Below, in pieces: positions 1-11,287 of a stretch of DNA of 64,000 bases. Positions within the stretch are counted from its first letter, which is position 1, and the number at the start of each line of letters is the position of its first letter. The stretch is from Emiliania huxleyi CCMP1516 (Eukaryota > Haptophyta > Isochrysidales > Noelaerhabdaceae), in assembly GCF_000372725.1 (NCBI RefSeq), contig NW_005196021.1, forward strand, positions 446,289 to 510,288, in the 5' to 3' direction. Position numbers and translations under genes: made by a program. A model generated the notes under the pieces. The model made no database searches, was not told the DNA's origin, and saw nothing but the letters and a program-made list of their open reading frames with translations.

Positions 1-82
<82 letters not shown>

Positions 83-95
83 AGAGAGGGAAGCG
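1..95. repeat. (AG)n microsatellite
   Basis: Nearly pure AG dinucleotide repeat with two ATGG interruptions. On the minus strand it is a CT tract downstream of the importin-alpha exon 1 donor, so it is probably intronic polypyrimidine. Frames read through it encode only Arg/Glu and are not genes. Confidence 0.95.
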
Positions 96-153
96 GTTGG
101 AGTAGCAGTGAGACGCGCCGAGCGTGAGAGCTGCACTCTGGAGGAGGAAGGGC

Positions 154-576
154 GAGGAGCTCAACCAGCGCCGGGACCAGACCCGCCTGGATCACCGCGT
201 CGATGGGCGCCTCCTCCGGCGCGGTGAGTAGCCGCCGCAGCCGCCGCACGCAACCGACGCACCTCTCGGTCGCCGCTACGCCGCCGCTGACGCGCTCCTC
301 GTGCCGGCCGTGGCGCACGTAGTCGATGGTGCGGATCGCGCACTGCGCAACCTGCTCCGCCACCCCCATCTCGTCCCATCGTGGCGACGCCTCCTCGCCC
401 TCCAAAGCGCGCGGGTCCTCGAGCAGCGAGGACGGCCCGCCGCTGCCACTGCGCCTCCGCCGCAGGTCGAGCTCGCGCTTCGACCGGCGCAGGAGGAGGC
501 CCGCGTCCGCGCGCCGCGCGCGGCAGTTCTGGGCGTCGAGGCCGCCGAGGCTTCGTCGAGACGAGGTGGGTGGCAT
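154..576 (-). CDS. Importin subunit alpha, first exon only (5' part)
   Basis: Nuclear import adaptor that binds NLS cargo through armadillo repeats and importin-beta through its N-terminal IBB domain. The ATG at 576 opens a 141-codon exon. Residues about 12-45 form an IBB domain with clusters of basic residues (RRSKRELDLRRRR). It is followed by an acidic linker and then the start of the armadillo region, with PIDAVIQAGLVPALVELL matching the conserved importin-alpha stretch around IDxVIxxGxVPxxVxxL. The frame continues open into CT repeat, but homology stops at 154, where a GC donor (CTC, then GCCCTTCC) ends the exon on a codon boundary. The rest of the gene lies left of the window. Family assignment is firm; the exon end is inferred. 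The gene is divergent from the plus-strand gene that begins near 1253, so the interval between them probably holds both promoters. Confidence 0.8.
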
Positions 577-1252
577 GCGAGGTTTTTCGCGCGTTCCTCA
601 AAAAGAAAACAATGGGTGTTATTAAGGTTCTTCGGGCCCCTTTATTCTTTCTTTCTTTCTTTCGGGCCCCTTCCACCCATACCGCGTTGGTGTCCAGTCC
701 GAGCCTGGCTGTTCTTCACCTTTCTACCTACCTACCTACCCCTTTAGGGAGGCAAACCCTGGCCGGCCCCTAGAACCCCAGGTAAGGCCCAGGTGTGGCC
801 TAGGGCATCAGAAGGGACCAAGAGGAGTCCAGTCTGAGCCATAGAGCCCATGTCTTTGCTTTGAGCCATAGAGCCCATGTTTCCGGCGCGCGCGTGTGAT
901 ATTGCTAAAAATCTCTCTCGCGTGAAGAGAATTTCTTGTTGGCTTCTAAAAATCTCTCTCTCGCGTGTGCGAAATGTGACAACAGACGACAGACGACAGA
1001 CGCATTTAATAAACAGACGCCTGAGCGCTGTACGACTGAACGACCGTCGCCGCAATCGCCACCGCCGCCATTTTGACGAGCAGCGCGCGCGCTCGTCAGC
1101 GGCCATCGGAAAAAAATAAAAAAAATGAGCGGGACAGCGCCATCCTTCCACCCACCTTGCCCTTGCTGCGGGATCCTCTGCCCGCGTTCACCCACCTTGC
1201 TTGCTGCTGCGCCAGTTCTCAGCTGAGCATCCACTCTGCCACCCGTCTCAGC
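577..1252. other. Divergent intergenic region
   Basis: Space between importin alpha (minus) and the membrane protein (plus). It holds a short block (about 667-757) ending in TACC repeats that recurs inverted at 40888-40970, and a two-copy 19-bp tandem repeat (TGAGCCATAGAGCCCATGT) near 836-882. No gene could be supported. Confidence 0.6.
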
Positions 1253-2254
1253 ATGCTGCTCTGCTCCGCCTGCCCGACCGGCTGGAGCAACGAGTGCGGC
1301 GCCTGCCTCGTCGAGGCGCCATCGTGTCCGTCGCCGTGGCTGATGTGGACCGTCGCCGCCTGCGGAGCCGACACGCCCTTCGGCGCCGTCTGCCGCTCCG
1401 CCGGCAACACCTCGGTATGCGGCACGCGGCACGACCTCGACAACTGTGGCCTGCTCGGGCACGACGACGTCTATTTGCGGCTCGAGTGCGAAGACGCGGG
1501 CAAAGCAGCTGTACCGGTGGAATTTGCAAGCGGCCTCAGTCTCGAGCGGGCCGTTGAGCCAGAGGCGGCGGAGCACCACTTCGAAGTGGACGCCCCCACC
1601 GTGTCCGAGCTCGAGGCCGCGGAGCTGGGAATTGTCGTTGGCATCCTCGCCGCTGTGGTTCTCCTCACGCTCTGCTTCTGCGTGATGTGCCTCTGCCGCG
1701 GCGGGGGCGGCCAGCGGCAGACCGATTTGCCGACGACGGCGAAGCTGCAGGCCGAGCCATCATACACGGCAAGCCGCGAGTTTCGAAAGGCGGAGGCAAT
1801 GGCGCACGTGCAGCAGGCGAGAGTCCGAGCCCGCGAGGCCGCAGCTTGCGAGAGCGGCGACGGCCCCTCGTCGTCGGCGCCGCGGCCACGGGTGGTCTGC
1901 CTCGCGGCGCCAGCGGTGGACCCATGCACAGGCGCCGTCCTCAAGAGCTCCCTGGTCGGCCGCTTCGTCGACGTGACCTTGCGCTCGTCGGGCGGAAGCT
2001 CCGGAGAGGGTGCGGCCGGAGGGGCGGCGCCGCGCGACGAGAACCCCGTCGGTGCCGCGCGCGAGTGGCTCTCCGGCAAGATGATCAAGGCGCTCCGGCG
2101 AGACGCGGAGCACTTTGGCGGCGAGAGCTCGGCGGCGCTCGCGAGCGAGCGCGTCGCTCGGGCGCGCGATCAGGCCAGGCGCCGCCAGGCAGCCGAGGCG
2201 GCGGAGGCGGAGCTCGCGAAGCTCGGGCCGGACGGGGCCGTCTCGAGGGTGTGA
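1253..2254 (+). CDS. Cys-rich single-pass membrane protein, unknown function
   Basis: I do not recognise the family. From the ATG at 1253 the protein has a Cys-rich N-terminal part of about 90 residues with ten or more cysteines (SACPTGW, ECGACLVEAPSC, VAACGAD, SVCG), an acidic stretch, one strong membrane helix (about residues 125-147, GIVVGILAAVVLLTLCF followed by Cys residues) and a cytoplasmic tail of about 190 residues. The tail is Ala/Arg/Glu rich and ends in a likely coiled coil rich in RARDQARRRQAAEAAEAEL. The frame is open upstream to 1073, but that part is low-complexity and not protein-like. A signal-peptide exon may lie upstream, since CT-rich tracts precede the ATG. A type I surface protein with a coiled-coil tail is the best description. 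The stop at 2252-2254 is followed by AATAAA-like tracts near 2494. Confidence 0.55.
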   Translation: MLLCSACPTGWSNECGACLVEAPSCPSPWLMWTVAACGADTPFGAVCRSAGNTSVCGTRHDLDNCGLLGHDDVYLRLECEDAGKAAVPVEFASGLSLERAVEPEAAEHHFEVDAPTVSELEAAELGIVVGILAAVVLLTLCFCVMCLCRGGGGQRQTDLPTTAKLQAEPSYTASREFRKAEAMAHVQQARVRAREAAACESGDGPSSSAPRPRVVCLAAPAVDPCTGAVLKSSLVGRFVDVTLRSSGGSSGEGAAGGAAPRDENPVGAAREWLSGKMIKALRRDAEHFGGESSAALASERVARARDQARRRQAAEAAEAELAKLGPDGAVSRV

Positions 2255-3851
2255 GCGGGACGGGGCGGAGGTGCCTGCTGGTTTGCAGGCCCAGAGGCAA
2301 CTGAACGGCGAGAGCGCTTCATCTCTACCTTCAGTGACGAGAAAAAACAAGACAAGAGGCGGCACGCGCCCGCACACCGCACAGCCTACCGGGGTTTGGT
2401 GTGCGTTGGTTTGTTGAGATAGGATTGTGTACGTCTACTAGTACGCTGTAGCGTGTAGGGGAGAGAAGAGCGAAGGGTCCAGAGCTCAGAGCGAATAAAT
2501 AAACAAAAACAGACACATCTACTCGGAGATGGGTCTTTGGCGCTCTTGCCGGGGTGCCCCTGAGCATATTCTGTGCTTAGAAACCGAAATAAAACAGCCA
2601 AGAGGGGTGAATGAAAGGCACAAGAAGACGCCAAAAAAGGGAGATGTAGGGTGGGGGTGGGGGTGAGGAGGGGTGGGGGGGGGGGGGGAAAAAGACTCTA
2701 AAACTTGGCGGAGATTCTGCGTTAGCGGGGGCGACAACCCGTCATCGGCGAGCGGGGCGGCGGGCGGGGTGGGCGCGAGGTCGGGGCGGGGTTGCTCGGG
2801 TCAGGGTGGGTCGGGGTGGGTGAGTCTGAGTGAGTATTCTTGTTACGAAACCACGACGACACACACCAGTCGACTCGCATCGGTTGCCTCCATGAACGGC
2901 GGAGCTATTCTCGCGTCCACACCACACCTGGCTCCAACGTGGACACGCCCATAGCTGGGGACACTACTAGGTCACGCATGGCATCAGAAGTTTTATCTCT
3001 GGGCCCCGAGAGGCACTCTAGCAGCGTCGTTACGCATGCGCCCTCCTCCTGCCTCACGTCTCGACAGAGCATAAGCCCTTGGCGTGTGACGAGACGAGTT
3101 TTTCGCCATCGCAGCGAGCAGCAAGCCACTCGCTGCAGCAGCCGGAGGCATCGCCGCAGCACTGGCTGCGCCGCGGACCGGTCCCACACCCGTCGACGAA
3201 GCTCCCCCCGCGGAAGACCGCGCGTAGCGACGCCTTGTCGATCGAGATGAGCGCGCTTGAAGCTCGCCCACCTACTGCCCCTGAGAGTTGGTTACGAGTG
3301 GGATCAGCTCCCCTCCCACCGGGTGAAACCATCCATTAATCTGCCGCAGCCAAAAACTGCTGGCTCGAGCCGCGGCCGACTCTGCCATCGCGGCTGCAGC
3401 TGTCAAGCTCTCCAGAAGATCAGCGCGGCCTTTTTCAAAAGAGTATTCTCGCGTCCACACCACACCAACGTACGCACACTAGCTGTGCGAGCCGCCCTGA
3501 ACGACCACAATGGCCGCTGGGATGCGCCGCAATGGCCGCTGGGATCCGGTGGCGCGCAAGCGCCCCCCCCCCGGGGGCCTGCCACCGTCGAGCCGCCGGG
3601 GATGCGCCGCGCACTCGCATCGGTTACCTCCATGAACGGCGGAGCTAAGTATTCTCGCGTCCACACCACACCTCGTCCAACGTACACACACTACTGTGCG
3701 AGCCGCCCTGAAGAACATCATTCTCGCGTTTTTTTTCTGCCATTTCGTGCGGATGCCACCACACAGGGATGCCAAACGACCTGCAAACGAGGGAGAGGTT
3801 TTTCTTTTCGGGGGGTGCATCTGTCTCCGCCTACATCTGCGGCACGCCGCC
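2255..3851. other. Intergenic region with repeats
   Basis: About 1.6 kb without a supported gene. Around 2490-2545 is a (AATA)n tract followed by AACAAAAACAGACACATCT, related to the ends of the LINE at 22985 and to 35420-35460. Positions 2640-2830 are G-rich. A three-copy dispersed repeat occupies 2873-3760. Short open frames at 3050-3340 in several phases have no recognisable domain. Confidence 0.6.
2873..3760 (+). repeat. Three-copy local repeat
   Basis: Related copies start near 2873, 3441 and 3613. They share ATGAACGGCGGAGCTA, TATTCTCGCGTCCACACCAC and a following GTGCGAGCCGCCCTGAA segment (second and third copies). The third copy reaches to within about 100 bp of the receptor gene start. 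The unit is not coding in any consistent frame. Confidence 0.75.
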
Positions 3852-6800
3852 ATGCTCGCCCTCGCTCTTCTCGCGACGCCCTCAACCGCCGCCTCTCGCC
3901 CCCGTCCGCGGCGCGGGGGGGCACTCACCGACACGCGCAACCGCACCGACTTCAGCATCAAGCTCGAGACCGACGCGCCGACGCTCGCCCTCGCGGCGTC
4001 TGCCTCGCGCAAACCCAACAAGGCCGCGGGGCTCCTGCTCCACCAAGACGTCCTCGGGGGTGGGTGGGCGCTGTTAGGTGCCTGTCCGGACGTCGCCACC
4101 TTCCATCCAGCCGTCTCCTTCCCGTTCAACCTCTCCAAGTTCAGCGGCGCCGCCTCGCGCGCCGCCGCCCCGACCACCGTCAAGCCCATCGGCGCCGCGG
4201 CCGACGCCGAGCTCGCCTCCTTTGGCGAGGCCAAGACTGGCGACGCTTCGCTCGCCGACCCCGCCGTCAACTCCGTCGGTCTCACGTGCGGCAGCGGCGG
4301 CGCCCCTGTGTGGTGCGCGGAGCCGCCGCACCGGCAGCCGCTCACCGAGCTCTGCGTCTCCGAGGATCCGATCAAGGCCTCGGGCTCCACGAGCAACGAG
4401 ACGGTCTGCACGACCGCCACGGCCCACTCCAAGGGCGAGGCCGACGAGACGGACACAAAGGTGTGCGACTCAGTTCTCTCTCTTTTCTCTTCACCCGCCG
4501 CCACCGCCCCCCCCCAAACACCGCCCCCCCCCCGCCTCTCACAGAACAAGCCTGACCCGGGCTCCACGACGGCGGACTACACGACCGCCACGGCCCACTC
4601 CAAGATCGAGATCGGGATCGGTAAGACCTACCCGACTACCTCCAAGCTCAACATCGGCGCCTACGCCGAGCTCGCCCCCTTATTTGACGAGACTTCCGGC
4701 GCGATCAAGATCGGCGACCCCTCACTCGAGGAGAGCTTCACGACCGCCACGCCCCTCCCAGAGATCGATGTGGCCTCGCCGCTCTTTCTCCGCTCTTGTG
4801 CGGCCGTGCTGGCGCTGCTCCTCGCGGCGTGCCTTGAGCCGCTGGTCAAGAAGAAGAGGGTGGAGGGCCGCAGCCACGCAGCGATCTCCGTACCCTTGCT
4901 CGCCAGCACGCGTGCTCTCCGAGTTATTGGCATTGTGATCCTCTTCCTCCTGCAGGGCGTATGCGGCACCCCAGCGGCACCGCCCGTCAACGTCAGCAGC
5001 CCGTGCTCGCTCACGAACGGCGGCTGGTGCGCCGCGTCGCCAAACTACCCGAACAGCTACGGCAACAGCGAGGAGTGCACCATCAGCGGCGTGCCGCCGG
5101 TCGAGCTGGAGACGGTCGCCTTTGATGTGGAGCGATGCGGCAGCTGCGGTTGTGACTACCTCACCGTCAACGGCATAACGTACTGCGGCACCTCGGGGCC
5201 GAGTGGTGCGGTGGCGGAGGACGGCGTCATTAAGTGGCGATCGGATGGCTACGTAGTCAGGTCTGGCTGGAAGGCGCGCCCTTGGTGCCTCTCGCTCCCC
5301 TTCCGTCTCCTCTCTGATGCCCTCCTCCCTCTGCCGTCAGATCTGCTGGGCGACCCGCCCGCCTTCACCGCCATCAGCGCCGCCTCCACCGCCAACACCG
5401 CCAACACCGCCCCCGCTGCCGCCGCTGCCGCCGCTCTCCCCCGGCTTCGATGTCGCCGCGGAGAGCGAGGACCAGCTCCGCAACCTGATCGAGGAGGCTA
5501 CTGTTACTGCTGCCAACGTCTCCATCTACCTGCCGCCCGGTGCAGAGTTCAAGCTGAGCAGCCAGATCAGCTGCACCTCCACCATCAAAGTGACCGTCGC
5601 GAGCAGCGGCGAGGGCGCGACGCTCGACGGCAAGGGAGAGACCAGGCTCTTTAAATTGCGGGGCGGCTGCAGCCTCACCGTGCGGGGGCTGACCCTCGTC
5701 AACGGGAGGGCGGGCAGCGGCGGCGTTGTGTACGCAAACGGCGCAGGCGACGTCGAGATCATCGACTCGACCGTCAGGGACTGCTCGGCTCCTGGCGCTG
5801 TGCGCCGCGTAGAGCTAGCCGCCCTGCAGCGCCGCACGGCAGCGGGGCGAGTGATAGGAGGACCACGGCTGCCTCACCCCGCTCTCTCCTCGCAACCGCA
5901 GGTCGGCGGCGTCGTCAATGCGTTTCGCAGCGGTGCGGTCTCGATAACCAGATCGACCGTGTCGGGCTGCTCTGCTCGAGTGCGCCGCGTAGAGCTAGCC
6001 GCCTCCCAGCAGCGCCGCACGGCAGCGGGGCGAGAGGTGGAGAGGGCCCCACGGCTGCCTCACCCCGCTCTCTCCTCGCAACCGCAGGTCGGCGGCGTCG
6101 TCAATGCGTTTCGCAGCGGTGCGGTCTCGATAACCAGCTCGAACGTGTCGGGCTGCTCTGCTGGCAGGGTGCGCCGCGTAGAGCTAGCCGCACCCCTCCA
6201 GCGCCGCACGGCAGCGGGTCGAGTGATAGAGAGCGCCACGGCCGCCTCACTCCGCTCTCTCCTCGCAACGGCAGACCGGCGGCATCGTCTACTCGGTGGT
6301 CAGCGGCGCGGTCTCGATAACCAGCTCGAACGTGTCGGGCTGCTCTGCTGGCAGGGTGCGCAGCGTAGAACTGGCCGCCCGCCCTGCAGCGCCGCACGGC
6401 AGCGGGGCGAGATGGAGAGGGCCACGGCTGCCTCACCCCGCTCTCTCCTCGCAACCGCAGTCCGGCGGCGTCGTCTACGCGGAGGGCAGCGGCGCGGTCT
6501 CGATAATCGGCTCGACCGTGTCGGGCTGCTCTGCTCGAGTGCGCCGCGTAGAGCTAGCCGCCCGCCCTGCAGCACCGCACGGCAGCGGGGCGAGAGGTAG
6601 AGAGGGGCCACGGCAGCCTCACCCCGCTCTCTCCTCGCAACGGCAGTGGGGCGGAGCTACATACACGAGTAACAGCGACCTCATCGTGACCGACTCCACC
6701 ATCTCCGGCTGCAATGCCGCGTTTGGCGGCGCAGTGTACGTGCGCTCGGGCTCAGCCAGCCTGGCCCGCTCAACCATCTCCAACTGCATCGCCACAGAGC

Positions 6801-9800
6801 ATGGCGGCGGCCTCTACTCGGAGGGCGGGAGCACCACCCTGAGTGACGGCACTCTCATCAGCGGCTGCTTGGCCCAAGAGGGCCGCTCCGTCTTCCTTCT
6901 AGCTGGCGAGGTCTCCTACACCCTCCCCGCCCCCGCCGGCCGCTGGCTGCCAAACGCGCGCTGCGAGGTCTACCGGAAGGCGTGCTCTTATCCTGTGGGG
7001 GAGGAGGACAAGCAAACTGCCTGCCTCGAGCACCGCGACGATTGCGCGCTCACGGAGAGCAATGCGACCGAGCCTTCGTCGGACGAGAAGGGGGCGGCTT
7101 GCCGCAGGCAGACCGATAAAGACAAGCAGGCGGCATGCGACGTCAACGAGCCGTGGTACTGCCAGGCCGCGACTTTCGTGCAGCCCTGCAACTGGGAGGA
7201 CGACCCCTCCCTCCTCGGCGTGAACCTCTACCAGCTGCCGCTGCTGCCCGTCGATGAGGACTTCCCTTTTGCCTGTGCCGCCGGCCTCCTCGGCTCGGCC
7301 GACCCAAAGGAGCAGTCGAGCAGCAGCTGCGCCGGCCGCTGCCCCGCACGCTCCCAGTGCCCCACAGAGGCGACCTATGAGGCGCTGCCCTGCGATGCTG
7401 GCCACGTCTGCCCGGAGGGGACGAGCGTGCCACTTCCCTGCCCCGCCGGGTCGTACTCGAACGCCACCGACCTCGCCGCCGCGGGCGAGTGCACCGACGC
7501 CTCGCCGGGCCACTTCGCCACCACCGGCTCCACGCAGCAGACGGCGTGCGCCAAGGGGTCGTACACGAACGAGACCAGGCAGGGCGAGTGCACGCCCTGT
7601 TCCGGCGGCACGTACCAGGACGCGGAGGCGCAGACGGCGTGCAAGCCGTGCGAGGCGGGCGGCTACTGCGCTGCTGGCGCGGCGGCGGCGCTGCCGTGCG
7701 AGGCTGGCAGCTACTCGCGCGCCACCAACCTCACCGCTGCGAGCGAGTGCACCGACGCCTCGCCGGGCCACTTCGCCACCACGGGCTCGACGCAGCAGAC
7801 GCCGTGCGCTCCGGGTAGCGTCGCCCCTTCGGCCAACATGCCCGCTTGCGAGCTCTGCCCTATCGGCCACTACGCAGCCTCCGGCACCGCTTGCGAGGAG
7901 TGCGAGGCGGACACCTACGCGGCGAGCGAGGGCCTCTCGCAGTGCACTCTCTGCCCCCACCCCCTCAGCTCCAAGAGCGGCGACGTCACTTGCTCCATCT
8001 GCAAGGAGGGCTTCTACTTGAAGGACGCGAGCGCCGATCCAGACGACGTCTTTGAGAACCCGACCGACCATTGCAAGTCGTGCCCGCTTCACGCCAACTG
8101 CAACGCCGGCACCACTCTCGCGTCCCTCGGCGTGGACGCCGGCTTCTGGCGCGCCTCCGACGCCACCTCGGAGCTCCACCGCTGTGACTCAGAGACGTGC
8201 TCTGGTGGCTCCGGCCAGCCCTCCCGCCGCCTCGCCGACGGAGATGGCGACCTATACTGCGCCGCCGGCCACACCGGCCCGCTCTGCGAGGTCTGCGTCG
8301 CGGACTCGGACTACTTTAGCTCTGCCGAGGGGCGCTGCGTCGCCTGCCCCTCGACGGCTCGCTCCGCCGGCATCTTTGTCGGCTTTGTCATCGTCATCGC
8401 TGTGCTCGCCGCCGCCTATGCTGGGCTCCGTCGCCTCCCCTTCTCCCGCCGCCTCCGAAGGCGGGCCGCCCGCATCGAGTCCGCGGTCGGCCTGCAGCCC
8501 AAGTTCAAGGTCGTCGTCAGCTTCTACCAGGTCGTCAGCATCCTCGGCCTCGTCTACGGCGTCCGCCTCGACGAGCACTTTACGCGCTGGCTCGACGTGC
8601 TCAAGCTGTTCAGCCTGGACATGTTTGGCGTCGCCATCCCCGGCAGCTGCATCGGAGCCATGAGCACGCGGCTGCTTGTCGCGGGCACCTGGCCGTACGC
8701 CGCCGTCGCCTTCGTGTCGCTCGCCATTGTGGTGGCGGCGGCGGTCCTCAACAACAAGCAGGCATTCGACCGCCAGCTGCTTGGCCGCCTCCTTTACTGG
8801 GCGATCTTCATCTTCTACCTGGTGCTTCCCTCCGTCTCGCGCTCCATCTTCAGCGCGAGGCTGTGCGAGTCCTTTCGCTACGACGACGCGACAGGCCAGC
8901 GCATCAGCTTCCTGTTCGCCGACCCGTCGCTCACGTGCGACGCCGGCCCTACGTGGGAAGACGAGGCGAGCGGACTCGCACCGTACTTTTGGGCCTTCTT
9001 CGCCCTCTGGCCCGTCCTCGTGCCGCTCGGCTTCTTGGCGCTGCTGCTCCGCGTCCGCAAGCCCGTGGCTGCGCAGCGCGCAACGCCGCTCTCTCGCGCA
9101 ACGAGCTTCCTGTGGCGGGACTACTCTGGCCGCTTCCTCTTCTGGGAGGTGCTCGACCTGGTCCGTAAGATCTTCCTCACCTCGATGGTCCTCTTCATCG
9201 ACCAGGATTACGGCTCCCGCAAGCTGCTGCGCACCGTGGTCGCCGCCATCGTCTCGGCCATGTTTCTCGCTCTTCTCGCGCTCGCCCGACCTTACCGGCG
9301 CTCCGACGACCTCTGCCTCGCGTGCATCGCCAACCTGCTCCTCACATGCTGCTTCGCGTCGGGAGTGGTCATCCAGGTCCGCGCCCCTGCTGGCGCTTCC
9401 TCGCCGTCCGGCTCTCCCTCGTCCGCGCAACCTCACACAACCCGCTCCCCGCTGCCGCAGCTGTGCGACACCACTATGCACGACATGTGCTACACCCTCG
9501 TTGGCTACAAGACCTCGCGCAGCGCCACCACCTTCGTCGTCGTCCTCACCGCGGTCATGCTCGCTATCTCGCTAGCCGTCATCGTTGTATTGGCGGTCAG
9601 CGCCTCGAGGGCGAAGACCATGCGGCTCGCCTCTTCGATGCGCGAGCCGATGCGCGACGGCATCACCCTCGCCGACGGCCAGGAGTGGCACCTCTTCCTT
9701 AGCCACGTCTGGAGCACGGGGCAGGTTTGCCGCCCCCTTGCCCCCACGGCTTTGCATGTGCGGAGAAGGTACCTCTGACCTGCCTCCCTCCCTTGCAGGA

Positions 9801-10848
9801 CGCCGTCGCCGTCATCAAGAACGAGCTGCAGCAGTTCCTGCCCGGCTGCGAGATCTTCCTCGACGTCGACGACCTCAAGAACATCGGAGAGCTGGAGGCG
9901 TGCATTCGTCGCTCGCAGGTCGTGCTCTGCTTCCTGTCGCGGGGCTACCTGCGCTCGACGAACTGCCTGCGCGAGGTCCGCGCCGCGCTGGAGATGGGCA
10001 AGCCGCTCGTGCTCGTCCACGAGGCAGACCCGGACAAGGGCGGAGGCACGCTCGCCGAGCTGCGATCCGAGTGCCCCGAGGAGCTGCGGGCCGCCATCTT
10101 TGACGCCGGCTGGCCGATGGCGGTGTGGCATCGGATCGAGGCCTTCCAGCACGTCTCGCTCAAGGTCATCGCCGAGGCGCTGCTGCTGAAGACGCCAAAG
10201 TTCGCGGGCGAGGACGAGCTGCCCCTGTGCATCCCGGGCGAGGTCCGAGCCGACGACCTCGCCTTCCCCAAGCCGGTGGTTCTCTGGGCCTCGACTTTGA
10301 ACGCCGGGGCGCGAGATCTCGCCGATGCGGTCGCGGCGGCCGTGGCGGGCGGCGTCTCGATCACCGACGCAACGCCCTCGCGCCTCTCCTCGCTGCCTCG
10401 CTCGAGCGACAGCGGCGGCGGCGACGAGGCGACGCACATGCTGCTTTACCTGAACAGGTCGACGTGGGCCGGCGATGGCGGCGATGCGCTCGCAGAGCAG
10501 GTGCGCGCCGCGCGCCGCGCCAGGCTGCCGATCGTCATGGCGCACGAGAACGACGCTCTCTGCGGCGGCTGCATCTTTGGGCACTTTTTCGAGGTGACGC
10601 CGCGCGACCTGATTGCCGATGGGCTGTACTACGACCTCGCCGTCGGTTGCCACTCGGGCCCGCACCGGCAGGTGTCGCTCGCCCTCCTCGCACAGGCGCT
10701 CGGCGCGACCAAGCAGACGGCTCAGTCGCGCGTGCGCCGCGCCACCGCGCTCGCTCTAGCGATCCGCGGCCCCTCTACACAAACGGAGCCGTCGAACGAC
10801 GACGACGTTGTGGAAGCGTCAGCGACGCAGGACCGCCAGATCGTCTGA
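3852..10848 (+). CDS. TIR-domain membrane receptor with CUB-like, beta-helix and Cys-rich ectodomain
   Basis: Inferred exons: 3852-4460, 4545-5273, 5341-5799, 5902-5979, 6088-6168, 6275-6355, 6461-6538, 6647-9376, 9461-9724, 9799-10848 (6159 nt, 2052 residues, all introns phase 0). Order of parts: signal-like MLALALLATPSTA; an unknown region with two degenerate repeats (near 4138 and 4603); a hydrophobic segment; a CUB-like domain (about residues 349-446) with NGGW, FDVERCGSCGCDYLTVNG and SGWKICW; a Pro-rich linker; parallel beta-helix rungs of the polymorphic outer membrane protein type; GCC2/GCC3-like Cys-rich repeats (about 934-1270); about ten membrane helices (1280-1665); then a TIR domain (about 1689-1830) with HLFLSHVWSTGQ, FLDVDDL and NCLREV. 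The Glu of NCLREV (9973-9975) aligns with the catalytic Glu of NAD-cleaving TIRs. The intron at 5274-5340 uses a GC donor; the other eight use GT. The start is uncertain: a second signal-like helix just before the CUB domain could mean two genes. Confidence 0.78.
5716..6646 (+). repeat. Tandem 186-bp exon-plus-intron units
   Basis: Five consecutive units of 186-187 bp, each made of one exon portion of 78-84 nt (one beta-helix rung, pattern GGVVxAxxSGAVSITxSxVSGCSA) and one intron of 102-108 nt beginning GTGCGCCGCGTAGAG. The introns (5800-5901, 5980-6087, 6169-6274, 6356-6460, 6539-6646) are nearly identical to each other, so whole exon-intron units were duplicated. Confidence 0.88.
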
Positions 10849-11287
10849 GCGGACGACCTTCACGCTGCACAGCACACCGCGCGCGCACACGCCACGGCCG
10901 TCAGCGCACACCGCACAGCGGGGGCTCAGCGCGCTACAGGTTTGTTGATACATAGAAGGTGTAAATCGGGTGTCGCGTACTTTAGAAGGGCAGGGCGAAC
11001 CTCGATATGGTAAAAGTAGAGTCCAGAGGCCAGGAGCAGGACCAGCGCTTGCGGTTGCGCTGTGCGCTGCGAAATAATATGGGCCATGGAGTTACCGAGT
11101 ACACCTGTAGGATGATCTTGCGGCGTGTTTCTGGCCTTGGATTCGTGATTAGCACCCTAAATAATGCCGGGGACCGCCCTTACCCGGAGAATTCGGGAGG
11201 TCGAGAAATCGACCCCTTTGGCCGCTGGTACCCTTCAGGGGAGAGTCCCGGACTCAGCCAACTCCCCAAACCCAGCTGGCATTTGAC

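Noticed and set aside
1-576. Plus-strand and other minus-strand frames of 64-171 residues over the importin exon
   Set aside because: They are shadows; only the frame starting at 576 shows IBB and armadillo motifs.
3852-4780. Resemblance of the receptor N-terminal region to porin-like beta-barrels (VDAC)
   Set aside because: Only scattered Thr/Lys-rich similarity; no consistent strand pattern.
8252-9481. 409-residue minus-strand frame opposite the receptor membrane region
   Set aside because: Shadow frame of the plus-strand coding sequence, rich in Arg/Glu/Asp/Gly without any motif.
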